A stretch of 64,000 bases of DNA. Source: Sordaria brevicollis (taxonomy: Eukaryota; Ascomycota; Sordariomycetes; Sordariales; Sordariaceae). The translations under genes and the position numbers were made by a program. Below, piece by piece: positions 22,422-36,388 of the stretch (positions are counted from its first letter, which is position 1; each line of letters opens with the position of its first letter). A model generated the notes under the pieces. The model saw only the letters and a list, made by a program, of their open reading frames with translations, did no database searches and was not told the DNA's origin. The stretch is from positions 372,001-436,000 of the forward strand of contig JAUTDP010000009.1 in the NCBI GenBank assembly GCA_033439795.1, written 5' to 3'.

Positions 22422-22884
22422 GGATCTATGAAAGAATTTAATGGCGAAGAGGAAGTGTCAATTGAGGACGGTATCTTTTTGATGTGACTATATGGGAGTC
22501 TTTTTGAGCACATATTTCTGTACGTCTTTCCAATATCGGCTTTCATGCACCAGCTAGCCTAAGCAGGGCGTTGTCATATTTTCGAATTTCTGTTGTTGGG
22601 ATGAAGGCGATAAGATCTATCCAAGCAAAATGTTTAGTCGCACCTAGACGGATAATAATACAATACCTTGAAGTACTCAGTTCCCCAAAGGTTGGATATG
22701 AATTGTCTGTTGGAGATCTCACCAAATGGATAGGATATCGTAATATGGTTTCAGATTGTTTTATAGCATTGCCACCACTTATACATATATTACTCGCTTG
22801 CCTACCCGGTAAGCTCTTCCCTTTTCCTTAATAATTAAGCTTTCTTTCTTCTTTTTATCTATTCCTCCTCCTCATTCCATTCGT
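22422..22884. other. 3' flank of the giant gene and transition to the AT-rich block
   Basis: Contains the 3' UTR of the preceding gene. Composition changes from balanced to strongly AT-rich around 22,830-22,920, after a pyrimidine-rich stretch (TTTCTTTCTTCTTTTT). Confidence 0.6.
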
Positions 22885-25098
22885 CCTAATCGTATAAATT
22901 CAATAGGTTATAAGCCCGGAATTTGCGTATATTAAAAAACCTCGAAAAATATTTCCTTTACTCTCTTTCTTTCCTTTCGTAATTTAAATTTAGAATTTAA
23001 CCGTTTAATAAGAACGTAAATGTAATATAATACGTATATTTATATACGTAATAGCGTACTTTTTTTATTTATTAAATAAGTATTCTGGCAAATATAGCGG
23101 AAATGTATTTTAAAACGTAAACCTATTTTTAAAAATATAAACTTTTTAATTAAATAATATTATTATTACGTTATTATAATTCGACGACGATTTTGTATAA
23201 TTACCCTTAATTTAATATTAATAAATTTTGAATTAAAATTACGATATTTCGACTCGAAATCGTATTTCGGATTTCTATTAGTTTTTCTTTAGTATTTAAA
23301 TTATTTACTTTTAAATTAATTTCGCGCTATTACGAATTGCGATCTTTCGATTATAATATTATTATAATTCGTAATTAAAAACGTATAAATTAATTAATAA
23401 TTTAATACGCTCCGATAATATTACGACCGAATTATAAATTATAATATATTAAAACGCCCCGAATTACGATACGACGCCCTTATTACCGTTATAATTTTAA
23501 ACCTATTATTTATAATATTACTATAATAAAATATTTAAGTTACTTCGGTTTCCTACGTTTATTCTTTAAAATCGATTTATTAATATAAAATATTAAATAT
23601 AAATAAAATAAAAATTCAATTTTCCTTTTACTTATTTTTATAATATATTTAAATATATTTTTATTTACCCTTTTATTACTTTTATTACTATTGAATTTAA
23701 TTAATATTTGGGATTTTATAATTATATTACCGCCGTTATATAATACCTCTTCGCGTATTAATATTTAAAAAACCTAAATATCCTATTTATAAAATTACTT
23801 ACCCTTTATTCGATCCTTAATATAAACGGATTACTCTAAATTATTAATTATAAAAAATTTCCTATTTTTTTAAATATTAATAGGGTTTTCTAAATTAAAT
23901 AATATAAAATTATACGCGATTTTATTGGTATTTACGGCTTTTCTAACGGCCTTAAATATAATAAATACCCGGTCTTACCCCTAAAACCCGAAAATTTTAA
24001 TAATATTTAAAAAACTTACCTTAAAGGCCTTTAGTACTAGGAATTTTATTAAAGATAATTCGTTTTAATTATTATAATTTATATTAACGGTATAGCCCGC
24101 TAAATCTTTAAATATTTAACTTTACTTTTCAAACGTTTATAAATAATTAAAAAAGTTTTTAAACGTTTATAGGAATATATTTTTAAAGTAAGTTAATCCG
24201 GTTCGGTATATTAGAATTTAATAATCGAACTTTTAAATTTTATTATTAACGATTACTCCTCCGCTATTAATTTTAATTTTAAATTAATTAATATTTATAA
24301 TAAAATAATTAATTTAAATATTAATTACCAATTCCCTAATTCTTTTTTAATTATTAAATTTCTTATTAATTCAGGCGAAAAATATATATAATTTCGTAAT
24401 AACTTTTTCTAAATCTATTTATTTATACCGACCCGAAGGTCGAACGGTAATATAATTATTAAAATTATATCCCTAGGTCGTATTATCGCCGAAATTATTA
24501 AATTCGATAATAACTACCGCGTTTCTTTTTTTAATTAGGCTTTTATAATTTGTATTAGTTTATATAAATATAAAGCTTAGAAGGAATTTCTTTAGGAATT
24601 ATATAATATATATTACATACCTTTCTATAATAACGATTTTTATTAGAAATAATATTTAGAATTAATTAGTCGCCTTCGTATTAGAAAATATCCGTTTGTA
24701 AAATTTATAAATATTTAGTGGGCCTGAAATTAACGTTTTATTAAATTTTAATAATAATAATTTAATTAAAGAAATCCGCTATTAAAGCGTACGGTTTTAA
24801 TATTTTTTATTAATTTAATTAATAGTATAAAATATATTAATAACGAAATTGATTTCGGCGAAAACCTTTTTATTAAATATTATAATTAGGGATTCCCCAG
24901 TCCGGATTTCCTATAATATTAATTTAAATTTATTAATAGCGAACCTTTAAGATTTTTAAACCCGGCGGTCTTAGGGACCTTTAATCTTCTATACGTTCCT
25001 ATATTAGAAGGTTTATATTTAGGTTTAAAAATATTTACTTTATCCGCTATTTAATATATAAAATACTTTTTATTTAATTTTATATATTTAATTATTTT
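22885..25098. other. RIP-decayed AT-rich DNA of unknown origin
   Basis: Almost no CpA or TpG remains while TpA is abundant and CpG survives, the RIP signature. Stops occur in all frames. Around 24,520-24,900 the plus strand can be read through TAA/TAG as a lightly interrupted frame (for example YLELISRLRIRKYPFVKFI), probably part of a retroelement polyprotein, but I cannot name it. It could be the upstream part of the Copia element found beyond the Gypsy insertion. Confidence 0.5.
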
Positions 25099-25103
25099 AA
25101 ATA

Positions 25104-25391
25104 TGTAAAGTCACAGGTACGAGAAGGTGAGAGTAGGTTATATAAGGTAGGTTTATTCTAGGAGAAAGATTTTAGCCTGGCTAAATATAAGTCTTTGGCT
25201 AGGAGTTATCTTCTTTTATATTTATACGCTTCCTTATAAGTCCGGAACGGTCGGCGCCCGGACTCCGAAATCCTTTCTTCTATATTATATCCTACTATCC
25301 TTATTTTATCTACTATTTTATCCGTCGTCTTAAATTATTTTACCCTAATTATACACGGGTCCCCCTAAGCTTTTTTAATAATATTTTTATA
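25104..25391 (-). repeat. 3' LTR of Gypsy element 1
   Basis: Direct copy of 32,898-33,183. Nearly all differences are C/T or G/A, so they reflect RIP rather than age. A central block, GGTCGGCGCCCGGACTCCGA (25,249-25,268), is identical in both copies. Confidence 0.93.
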
Positions 25392-25395
25392 ATTA

Positions 25396-25405
25396 TTCCC
25401 CCCTT
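25396..25405 (-). other. Polypurine tract of Gypsy element 1
   Basis: AAGGGGGGAA on the minus strand, four bases inside the 3' LTR; the usual primer site for plus-strand synthesis in LTR retrotransposons. Confidence 0.7.
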
Positions 25406-26899
25406 AAAAATTATAATCCTTTATAATTTTAATATTAATTATTATAATCCGTAGGAAATTTCATTTTCTATTTGTATATTACGTTATATTTCGTAAAGAA
25501 CTTTATTTTCCGTTCGTATATTATATTACGCTTTAATTCTATTATACTATTTAATTATCCATTTTTATTTTACGTATTAACGTTACTCCCCCCTTAATTA
25601 ATTTAATCTTTAAACTATACTATTACGTAATAATTATTATAATATTTATAAGGGCGACGTTTTTACGCTAAAAAATTTTATTAAAAAATTTAAAAACCAA
25701 TTAGCGATATTTATATTAATATATCGGACGAAATAATAATCCCCGTTTATTCCGGCTATTTATATTATAGTAATATTTTTATATTTATTAGTTATAGTAT
25801 TATAATAATTAATTAGTTCCGCGGTTAATATTCGCCCTTTAAAATTATTATTAAGTTCCTAGAAACCGATTCCGAAATAATTTAATTTTTATATATTACG
25901 CGTCTTATTTACTATTTCGGTATTCTTTTTTTTTTACGTCCTTTCTTCGGATAGAAAGTATTTTATTATAAATAATAAAGGGTTACGAAAAAGTTCCGAA
26001 ATAGGATAGAAATTCTATCCCGAATTAGGATTAGAATTTTATCCGGAATCGGTTTTAAAATTTAATTCAAATTACTTTTCCTTTTTTTAAAATTAAACCC
26101 CTATGATTTTTAAAATATAGGGAAGGATTTATTAATTTTAACCGGTTAATTAAGTTAATAAAAATCCTAATATATATTAATTATTTTTAAAAACTGGAAA
26201 TATTTTAGGTTATATTATCGACCAACGATTATTTACTTTACGTAACCGGTAATTTATTATATTTTTTTTAATTTAAAGAATTTTATTAATATTCGTAATT
26301 ATTGGCTAGGTTATTAATTTCTTTATAATTTAAGCCGCTATAATTACTTTGGGGCCGGGTAACCCTTAGCGCCGTTTACGAATAAACGTTAAAGAGGAAT
26401 TTACTAATTAATTTTAAATTCTTTTAATTCGGCTCTTTACCTTTATTAAATAAAGAATCTTTAATTTAATAGGAAATATTAAAATAATTCTCCTCCTAAT
26501 ATATTAGATTTTCTATAATTTTGGAGAGGGATTTGCCGGCTTGTTTAAGTCCTCTTAATTTAATTATTTTATCCTTATAAAATAAAGAATTTTTAATTTA
26601 ATAAAAAATATTAGAACGGCTCTCTTCTTAATATATTAGATTCTCTATAGTCCTAATAAGGAATTTGCCGACTAGCTTTAGGTTCTTTTAATTCGGCTTT
26701 CTACCCTTATTGGACGGAGAATTTTTAATCTAATAGGAAATTTTAGAATGATTCTCCTCCTAATATATTAGATTTTTTATAATCTTAGGGAGGAATTTGC
26801 CGGCTAATTTAAATTCTCTTAATTTAATTATTTTATCCTTATCGGACGGAGAATCCTTAATTTAATAGGAAGTATTAGAGCAGTTCTCCCTTTAATATA

Positions 26900-29800
26900 T
26901 TGAATTCTTTATAATTTTAATAAAAAATTTGCCGGCTATTTTAAATCTTTTTAGCTTAATTGCCTATTTTTATTGGACGGGGAATTCCTAATTTAATAGA
27001 AATATTAAAGAGGTTTTTTTTTTAATTTTAATATTCGGATTCTTTAAACTCTTTATAACTTTAATTCGCGGTTTAATACGGTTATTTCCTAGTTAATATT
27101 ATATTAAAATATTTAGAACCGGATTACTAGTCCCCGGGTACTTTATTTCTAATATAAATTACCTTTAATTTATTCCATTACGTAAATTTTTCGCTAGTAA
27201 TAATATTTTTTTTCTTATTAATAAATAAGCTTTTAATTCCCGTCCCCGACGGGGTATATAATAATTATTTATTTATTAACCTTTATATATAATATTTCGC
27301 ATTATATTCGGCGTTTATTATTCTTTATAATTATAGAATAATAGGTTTTTATTATATTTTTTATATTAATTATTTTATTTTTTATAATATTTTTATTTAA
27401 TTTTCTAATATTTAGAAAATATTTTTTACGTATTTTCGAAATATTCTTTAAATTCTTAAATATTATATTGTATAGGTTACCCTACCTATTTAATTAAAAA
27501 CCTTTAATTTATACTTATTCTTTAATAATTTACAATTTCTTCAATTTTTTATTCTTCTTATTTATTATATAATTCCGGTAGTAATATTTTATAATTTCTA
27601 TTTTTTTTACTCTTTTAAAATTTTAGTAAATTAATTAGAAAAACGTTATATATCCGGCTATATATATCAATAAGATTATTTAATACGTTCAAAAATTAAT
27701 TTTCTTGATTATTTTAATTTTAATATACGTAAGTATTAATTTCCTGTTTTTAAATTAAAATTTCTTAATTAACAAATTTACGACGTCGTTTAATTAAAAT
27801 TCAATTGGTATATATTTCTTATTATACCCCTTCTTCTATATTTTTATTATTCAATTTTAATAGCGTTATATTATTTTACGAATTTCCTTTAATTTTTATA
27901 ATCGTTCCTTTACGTTTTAAACTTTAATAAAATTTTATTTTTTAATGTATTCGATCATATATAAATAATAACTATATAAAGCTTTAAATAGCGAAACCTT
28001 TATAATTACGTACGTAGAATTATTATACGCGAATTCCGCTTTTAAGAATTCCCTATTTTAAAATATAGGGTCGCTTTCTAAAATTCGGATATATAAAATC
28101 TTTTTAATAATTTAATATAAATATTCCGTTTATTTATTTATTTACGGGTAGAATATAATAAATAATTTTCGTAAAATTTTATACATTTTAGTAAATTCCT
28201 TTTAAAATTCGCTAATAAATAATTTATCCTTATCGTTTACAATTTTTAACGGTAAGCCGAATTAGTATTCTACGTATTTATATAATAAGGACGCTATAAA
28301 AATTATATTAAACGTTTTAATAATAGGTATAAATAAAATTATTTTAATAAATCGGTCTATAATTATTAGAATAATATTATATATCTTCCCGTTAATCTTT
28401 TAATTTAGCGGAAAGTTAATAATAAAATCGATATTAATTTTTTAGAAAAATTATTCGGGTATTAATAAAGATTAGAAGTTTTTATAAAGTCGGTATCGAA
28501 ATCTTTAAATCTTTTAATATAATTTATATTTTATAACGTACTTTCGAATATTTTATATAAAGCCCTTTTAATAGAATTTCCTTTTAATAAATCTTAAGGT
28601 TTTAAATGTATTTATATAATTAACCCTTAAATTATTATAATAAAAGTATAAAATTTCTTTATAAAATAATCTTTCTTTAAGGATTATTAACTACTCTTCA
28701 AAATAAAAAACCTTTTAATTATTTAATTTATATTCTTCGATTATAATTTTTTTTAAATTAAATAGCCGCTACCTATTCAATTAGATTTAGATTTTTAAAT
28801 TAAAATCCCTTTATAATAATATAAAATTCCTAATTCGCTAAAGGTATTTAAAGGATTTTTTGGTATACTATCTTCTTCGCAACTTTACGTAATAAAATTT
28901 AAAGGAACGTTCTTTCTATTAATTATATTAATAAAATATTTTTTATAATAATAGTGGACTATATTATTTATCGAATTTATTTAATAAAGGTATAGGTTAT
29001 AAATTTCTTTATATATTAATACGGGATTTGAAAGTTTAATTACTTTTTAATTATATTTAATAATTTTAAAATAAAACCTAATTTTTTTTAAAAGGTCGGT
29101 AAAACGTCGTTATAAATTATATCCCCCTTTATATAATTTAACCTCCTAAATAAACCGTTTATTAAATTTATTTTCTTTAATCGGTATTTTATTTCGAAAT
29201 TATATTAAAATAATTAATAAATTTAATGAATTAACCTTCTACGTAAATTATTCGCCGGCGATTTCATAATACTTTTTAACGCTTTATAATTTATAAATAT
29301 TATAAACGGTTTTAAAATTCTTTAAAATAATATATTTAATAATTTAAATTAATTATAATAGTAAATAATTTTTATTAGCCTATATATTACCGTTATTCTA
29401 CGTCGATTTATTTTTTAAAAAAGAATATTACGGAGTATTAAATAATTCCTATAAATTAGGATAAAATTCCCAAAATAGCTTTTTACGAAGCGTTTATTTT
29501 AATTTTAATCTTTTTAATCAAATTTTAATAACGAAAAATCGGTACTATTATAAACGCTTCCTTTAAAATTTAGAATATTTTATCAACCTTTTTAATATAA
29601 TAGAACGCATTTAATTTCTACCCGTTCTTATTCCCTTTTAATAAATTAATAATAGGCTTTATTATATAAAAATACTAATATACGAACCGTCGGTAAAAAT
29701 TAGCAAATTTTAAGAATATTTAAATATTATAAAAGGATTTAAGCGTTAATTATTCCTAAACCGCTTTTACCCGTTCGAAATTTATTATTACCCCTTTTAT

Positions 29801-32400
29801 TATGATCCAATAGCCGAAGAAATTAATATAATGTTTATAAAATTCATATTTAAACGCCTTTACGAAAAATTGGGCGGCGCGTAAACGTTCGAAGATTAAA
29901 TGGAAATATTTATTATATTCTTCCTTAAACTTCGAATAAATTAAAATATCGTTAAAATATATTATATAAATACAGTTAATAAATCCCGTAAATATTTTAT
30001 ATATATATATTTAAAATATAGCGGGTACATTTATAAGCCCGAACGGTATTATTATATATTCGAAATAATTATACCGTATTTTGAAAATAGTTTTCTATTA
30101 ATCCCCTTCTTTAATTCGGATTTAATGATACGCTTTATATAAATTAACTTTAAAAAATATTTTAACGCCGACTATTCGGTCTATTAATTTATTAATTAAT
30201 AATAACGGGTATTAATTTTTAATAATAATTTTATTTAATCCTTAATAATTAATATATAATCGTAGCGTACCGTCTTTTTAAAATATAAATAAAATTCATA
30301 TTCCAATAGAATTTTAAAAGTAATAAATATAACCAATCTAGAAATTCTCCTTTAAATATTCGTATAATATTTTTAATTATATAATAAATAGAAGGTAAAT
30401 AAAGATATTAGGTATTTCTTTTCCTTTTTTAAGGACGATTTTATATTTAATATTTAATAATTATAATAACGCTTTAACTTTTTCTTCGGAAAATATATTT
30501 TTAAACCCTTTTAACGTTAAAGGAATATTATTTATTATATTTTTGGGCGGCTCTTTATCTTCGTTTTCATTTTTAAAATCCAATTTTAGTAAATTATATA
30601 TTAAAATTAAATTAATAATATAAATTCGGTTATTATATACTATTTTACGCACGAAAATTATAATATTAATAAAGGGTACCCTTTTAAATTTAAATACGTT
30701 TTTATTAATATATATAATAATATTTTTAGAATTTATACCCGGTATAAATAATAATAATAGCGGTATCCGACTATTTCTTCGGATTATATAAAATAATTAA
30801 GTAGACTTTTTTTCTTAACCCTTCTAATCCTTTAAAATAAATATTAATTCGTACGTTCTATAATAATATATTTCTTTATTATTTATATTTCTTAAAATAA
30901 ATAAAATACCGGTTTTTATTTTCTTTAATTTATATTTTTTCGTAAAATTCTTATATACGGTATTAACTTTTATTTTTAAATTTGAATTTATATATTCTTT
31001 TAATCGGCGATCCTTTAGCGTAACTAATATTATAAAAATCTTATTTAACCCGTTTCTTTTAACCGTTTTAAAATTATTAACCCCGTTAAACGATAATTCT
31101 TCTATAAAATTTAACCTTTTACCGATTCTTTAATATCCGAAATATAATTATTTTTTTTATCGTTATTATATCTAATATTTTATTTAATAATTACGCTTTA
31201 AATAATAGCCTTCTCTTTCGGTTAATTTTAATTATTTATCTTTTTATATTTCGTATAATTACGAGCGTAATATCCTTTATCTCTATAATTATAATAATTT
31301 AAACCGGATTTATTATTACCTTTATTTTACTTATTAAGGAATTAATCTCTTTTATAACTTTTATACCCTCCGGAATTATAATCCTAATTATAATCCTAAT
31401 TATAATTTCAATTATAATCTTTATTATAATTAAAACGTTCGTTATTTGAAGACCCTTTATAATATAAAGATTATTTATTATAATAACCTTCATTTAATTC
31501 GTCTCTTAGGGTTTATTTTTCATTTTTAAATTCGGTCTACTAATTTATTACTTTCGAAATAATTTTTATTCAATTATCAATAAGAATTTAATACGTACGG
31601 AAATAATTATATATATTCTTTTTTAATTAAAAAAAGAAATTATATACTAATTATTTTTTTATAACAACGTTTTTACTAAGCCGTTAATAATTATATTAAT
31701 ATCGGTCCTATAATTTTTATAGGTCTTTATTATCGTTTTAATATATAAAGAAAAATTATTTTTTAATATCGAATTTATAAATTTCGGGGGTAATATATTC
31801 TTTACGAATAAACCCTAAAAATTCTTTCTATATTACGGGTCGCTTTTAATTTTTATTATCGAAGAGGGTAATAAAATATATATATTACAAAGTAATTATA
31901 GAATTATCGGCTTTAGAGAGGGTTTATTAAATAAATTAATAAATATTAACATTTTTACGAATTTAATTACCGTTTTCGATATTATTAATTTAATCCTCGA
32001 TTTCGGTATTTATATTATTCGTTATTAATTTACGAACATTATACATAGGGGGACGTAAATAGGATTTTTTATTTTTTTAATTTATAATTTTTTATATAAA
32101 TTATAATAATATTTATAGGAATTATAGTATTATTTTTACGAATTTTTAACGTTCGCGCCGTTTTACGCATTTACGTTTATAGGATATTCGCCGTTTATAA
32201 CGCTTTTATACGGGGGAAAGGTTATTAGAATAACCGGATTAATCGGATTGGGCGGACGGGGAATAAGAATAGGTTTAGGAATAAGAATAAATACGAAATT
32301 AAGAGCGGGAATAAAAATAAAAATAAAAATAGAATTGAAAATATTCGTTTAATAAACGGTTATATATAAATAGGGAATAATTATACTAATCGGATTTTAA
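26900..32400 (-). pseudogene. Gag-pol remnant of Gypsy element 1
   Basis: Broken polyprotein, read through RIP-type stops. At 31,296-31,255 YYNYRDKGYYARNY is what RIP leaves of a CX2CX4HX4C zinc knuckle. A spacer before the reverse transcriptase survives as a 63-codon frame (30,652-30,461) ending PLTLKGFKNIFSEEK. Reverse transcriptase blocks follow: LIDRIVGVKIFFKVNLYKAY and IPFGLINVPAIF, with the catalytic YxDD box degraded to FNDI near 29,955. Integrase-like sequence lies about 28,600-27,500. Near 27,480-27,420 NIIFKNLKNIQ suits the end of a chromodomain, so the element may be a chromovirus; that last point is weak. Confidence 0.85.
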
Positions 32401-32897
32401 AGGGTTCTTACCCCAATAAAATTTCGATTATAATTATTATTCTATTCTATTAATATAATACTCCCTTTATTAATAAAAACTTTTAAAATAATAATAATTA
32501 AAAATATATAAATTCTTTATTAAATATTATTTCTTAACCCGTATTTAAATTTTTTATTTTAAAATATTTTCAGACTCTTTATATAATATAAATATAAATT
32601 ATAATTTATTATCGTTAATATTATTATATATATCGCCGGGATTTTCTCGGGCGGTATTATATTCGGGTTCGTAGGACGCCGCTTCGTAATTATCTTCCCT
32701 ATATTTATTAATAACCCCTTTATCGGCAGGATCTTTAATTATATTATTAATAATACGTAAATAATTATACGTTTTTTATATTAGGCTTATATTATTTTTA
32801 TAACGAGAATTAATAGCGCCTTTTCCGCGCGAATTTTCTTTACGCGTATTAATTATATTTATAACCTTTATTAACAGAATTGTAGAGGCTAAAGAAT

Positions 32898-33183
32898 TAT
32901 AAAATTATAAGTACGAGAGGGTAAGAATAGATCGTATAAAGTAAGTTTATTTTAGGAGAAAGATTTTAATTTAATTAAATATAAATCTTTAGTTAAAAAT
33001 TATCCTCTTTTATATTTATATACTTCCCTATAGGTCTAGAACGGTCGGCGCCCGGACTCCGAAATCCTTTCCTCTATATTATATCCTACTATCCTTATTT
33101 TATCCGCTATTTTATCCGTCGTCCTGGGCCACTATGCCCTAGTTATACGGGTCCCCCTAGGCCTTCCTAGCGATACCCTTACA
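32898..33183 (-). repeat. 5' LTR of Gypsy element 1
   Basis: Direct copy of 25,104-25,391. Its 33,120-33,183 part is less mutated than the partner (CCTGGGCCACTATGCCC kept) while its 32,898-33,000 part is more mutated, so the two copies were hit unevenly. Confidence 0.93.
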
Positions 33184-33188
33184 AAATA

Positions 33189-34600
33189 TAAATATTATAA
33201 ATTATATTTTTTATTAACGTAATAAATTCGTTAGGGAATTCGAACCTTATAAAGGACTTTTCGTCTATAATATTAATAATATTTCTATTACGTTTATTAT
33301 AGTCGGTATTTATTAAATCCCTATATTAATTATAAGTAAATAAAATTATTTACTATTAAAGAACTTATATTATTATTTAATTACTACTTATAATTTTATT
33401 TCCTTATTTTAATTTCGGGAATAGGGTATATCCTTCTATATTATTAAATAAAACGGTCGTTTTATAATTTATTTAAAGGTTCCTTCCCGCCTTCGCTTTA
33501 TAGGATTAGAGATTTATAGCCTTTATTTTATTAATTAATTATATATACCCCCTTAAATTCGCTTTACCCTTACTACTTATTATATATTAAATTATTAGCG
33601 TCTTTAATATAAATATTTAGGTTATTTGAGGGAGCGAATTATTAAAACCCTAATAAATATTTTTACCGGTATAACCCCCCTATAAAATAATTATATATAC
33701 GAAGTATATATAATTGGCCGGTTTAAATAATAACCTTATAATTATTTAATATATCGAAATATAATTCCGTTTAAATAAATTCACTTCGATATAATTAATC
33801 CATTCTAAATAACGGGTATCAGTAAATAACGTAATTAATTAATTATTATCGATAATTATATTTAATTCGTATAGGTTTACCCTCTTAAATATAAATTAGA
33901 ATTTTTTAATATATTTTCTACTTAATTTACCCGGACCGAAACCCGGGAACGTAAGGTTTTAAATATTTATTTTAATTATACGGGCGAAAATTGAAATTAA
34001 ACGCTAATAAACTTCTACTATAACCGGTATATTGCCCTCTAATATACTATAATAGAATAATATTAATAAAACGGTATAATTAAACGCTTTAATAGCGTCC
34101 TATTTAAGAAGTTTACTATCATATTTAAAAATACGGGCTTTAATTTCAAATTGTAGCTATATTTATTAAATTCGGTTATATATTTAAGGAACCGTAGCTT
34201 AAACTCCATTATTAATATAACCCTATATAAAATATAAGTTAGTACTAAATTTAATTTATCCTATTTATAGGTAATTAAGTTTCTTAATTATTATAAGAAG
34301 GTTAATCGGGAATTTTTAAATAAATTTTATCCTTTAAGTACCCTATATCGGATATTAGGATATAACGGTTTACGTAATTATATCGTCCTATTTAATATAA
34401 GAAAAATTATTATAATTTACAATATAATTTTCTATAAATATATTTAATATAAATACGGACGGGGAATTAACCCCAAAATTTAATTAAAAGCGTAAGGAAT
34501 TAATTTTACGGACGTTCCCTAAATTCCTTCTATCCCTAAATATATTAGCCGAAATTAATATAATTTAATAATAAATATTAATAAAATTATTATTTATAAT
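33189..34600 (+). pseudogene. Left part of a split Ty1/Copia element (integrase C-terminal region)
   Basis: Read through RIP stops on the plus strand, 34,310-34,440 gives FYPLSTLYRILGYNGLRNYI followed by TFYKY-like sequence, which corresponds to the GYxGxxxYRV...VxF(D/Y)E end of Copia integrases. The reading stops at 34,600 where Gypsy element 2 begins, and the reverse-transcriptase part resumes at 43,947. The upstream 33,189-33,900 is too decayed to assign but has the length expected for integrase. The left end of the Copia element was not found; Gypsy element 1 adjoins it at 33,188. Confidence 0.7.
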
Positions 34601-34853
34601 TGTAAGGGGGACAGTAAAATATGGCATAGATACTGGGCTTAATAAATCAATAAGGTTCTACGAAGAGAAAAGGGGGAAAAGCCGCACCGCAAAGCGGGGT
34701 CGCTAATTTTATCCTTTTAAAAGGGGCTATAGGTACGTAAATAATTCTATAGGGTCAATATATACCGCCCGAACTATAACTATAAAAATAATTATAGGGA
34801 GCCAATCAAGCCGTAGAATTTAATATAACCTCCTAGGCGGTAGCTTTATAATA
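34601..34853 (-). repeat. 3' LTR of Gypsy element 2
   Basis: Direct copy of 43,693-43,946. Begins TGTAAGGGGGACAG, ends TTTATAATA (ancestral CA end changed by RIP). Conserved core: CCGCACCGCAAAGCGGGGTC, where the other copy has CCGTACCGTAAAGCGGGGTC. Confidence 0.93.
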
Positions 34854-34857
34854 TTAA

Positions 34858-34875
34858 CCCCCCTCCTCTCCCTCT
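34858..34875 (-). other. Polypurine tract of Gypsy element 2
   Basis: Eighteen purines in a row on the minus strand (AGAGGGAGAGGAGGGGGG), four bases inside the 3' LTR. Confidence 0.8.
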
Positions 34876-35720
34876 AATTACTATAATAACGGTTGTTATT
34901 TAATTATTATTTATAAGTGCCTTCTAGAATTTAATCCTTTTAATTTAATTACGTACCCGTATTTGTATCCTAACCTACGTAATTAATCGCTTACGCGCAA
35001 TTAATTAATCCGTACGTTAATTAACCGTTTATAAGCCCTCTTCCCGTCGCGAACCTATTCTTCCTATAAAACTTTTTATTTCCCCTTTTCTTTCTTTTTC
35101 CTTCTTTTCCCCTTTCTCTTCTCTAATACGAAATTAAATCCTTTTAATAAACTTTCCTCTATATTATAACCTTTTAAATTCTTATTAATTATAAATATAA
35201 ATTCTTTTATTATAGACCTTTTTAAATTTACCCCCGAATAATTAGAAATAATATATATTTTTAATATATTCGCTACCTTATAATAATGATTTTAATATTA
35301 TTATTAATTTATTTTCTAATAATAATAATAATAATATATTATTCCTTAATATTATTAAATTGTATTTAAAATTCCCTTACCCTAATTTTGGCTATATTTT
35401 TAATTTCCGCGGCGGTTCCGCTTTTTTTTCCCTTCGGGTTGGTTCCGGCTACCTATTCCTATTTTTATTTTATTAATTAATATATTAATAACCTTTTTTT
35501 CGTAGCCTTATTACCCTAAATTTCGACCCCTACTATAGCCCTAAATTTAATTTAAATTTCTATTTATATTTTTATTAATTTAGAAAAAAATAAGGAGGGG
35601 TTTAATTGTAATAACCCTAACCCTTCCGTATTTAAAAAAAGTAAAAAAATTAATATAATAGCGGCTTTACGTAATATTTTACTTTTACTTTATAATAAGG
35701 TAAAATAAATAAAAAGTAAA

Positions 35721-36388
35721 ATTACGAGGGCTGCCGCCCCCGTACCCCCGCAAAATTTGCCTTCGGCAAATTTTATACAGGTGGGCAGAAATTTACTTGA
35801 AGCGGAGCTCAACATTACTACTTTACTATTTTTTTAATAATTTTTTAATAATTTTTTATTTAATTTTTTTTATTAAATTTTTTTTATTTAATTTTTAGTA
35901 TTATTTTTTTTCATTAATTTTTTTTTGGAAACTACAGGGTAAGTAAGAAGGTGAAAAGACTTAGCGAAATTTTTGAAATTCTTCCCTCGAAAATCCATCC
36001 GTCGGTTTTTTTTTTTTTCAAAGTCGTTTTTCTCGGCTAGCAAGCTAGCTACGGTCACGTAAGTGGTACCAAACTACTCGTCTCGGCTTACTCATTATTT
36101 TAGTACCCACTTTATCTTGATAGGACCCACTTTCAAATGCCATGCCCTAAGCGAGCCGCTAAACGCTAAGCGAGCTTGGCGGACAGGGATAGGGGGTCTA
36201 ATCCAGCCAATTCCAACTCGAGAATCTTTTTCCAACCAATCCCAATACGAAAAACTTCGGGTAAACTTCGTAACTATTTATAGGGATTGTAATAGGGGGG
36301 TTACTGTATTATAGAAGAAGCTACGCTTAACGCTTTGCTCCGTGTTTTTTCAACACTTCTTAATATTGAAGCTCCGCTTCAAATAATA
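35721..36388 (+). repeat. Left arm of the fold-back element
   Basis: Inverted copy of 36,882-37,505. Contains GAAGCGGAGCTCAAC near 35,795 and, inverted, TTGAAGCTCCGCTTC near 36,366, so the arm is itself bracketed by a short inverted pair. Poly-T/AT-rich tract at 35,825-35,930. Confidence 0.88.

Larger units (their letters stand above)
25104..33183 (-). mobile_element. Decayed Ty3/Gypsy LTR retrotransposon 1 (8.1 kb)
   Basis: Two direct repeats of 288 and 286 bp (25,104-25,391 and 32,898-33,183) bound the element; the 5-bp AAATA occurs immediately outside both (25,099-25,103 and 33,184-33,188), a target-site duplication. LTR termini derive from TG...CA: TGTAAAGTCACAGG at one copy start and CGATACCCTTACA at the other copy end. 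The element reads on the minus strand: zinc knuckle, protease region, reverse transcriptase, RNase H and integrase follow in Gypsy order from high to low coordinates, and a polypurine tract adjoins the 25,104 LTR. Confidence 0.92.

Noticed and set aside
36063..36314. 83-codon frame in the left arm of the fold-back element
   Set aside because: Lies entirely in a repeat arm and its inverted counterpart does not keep the frame.
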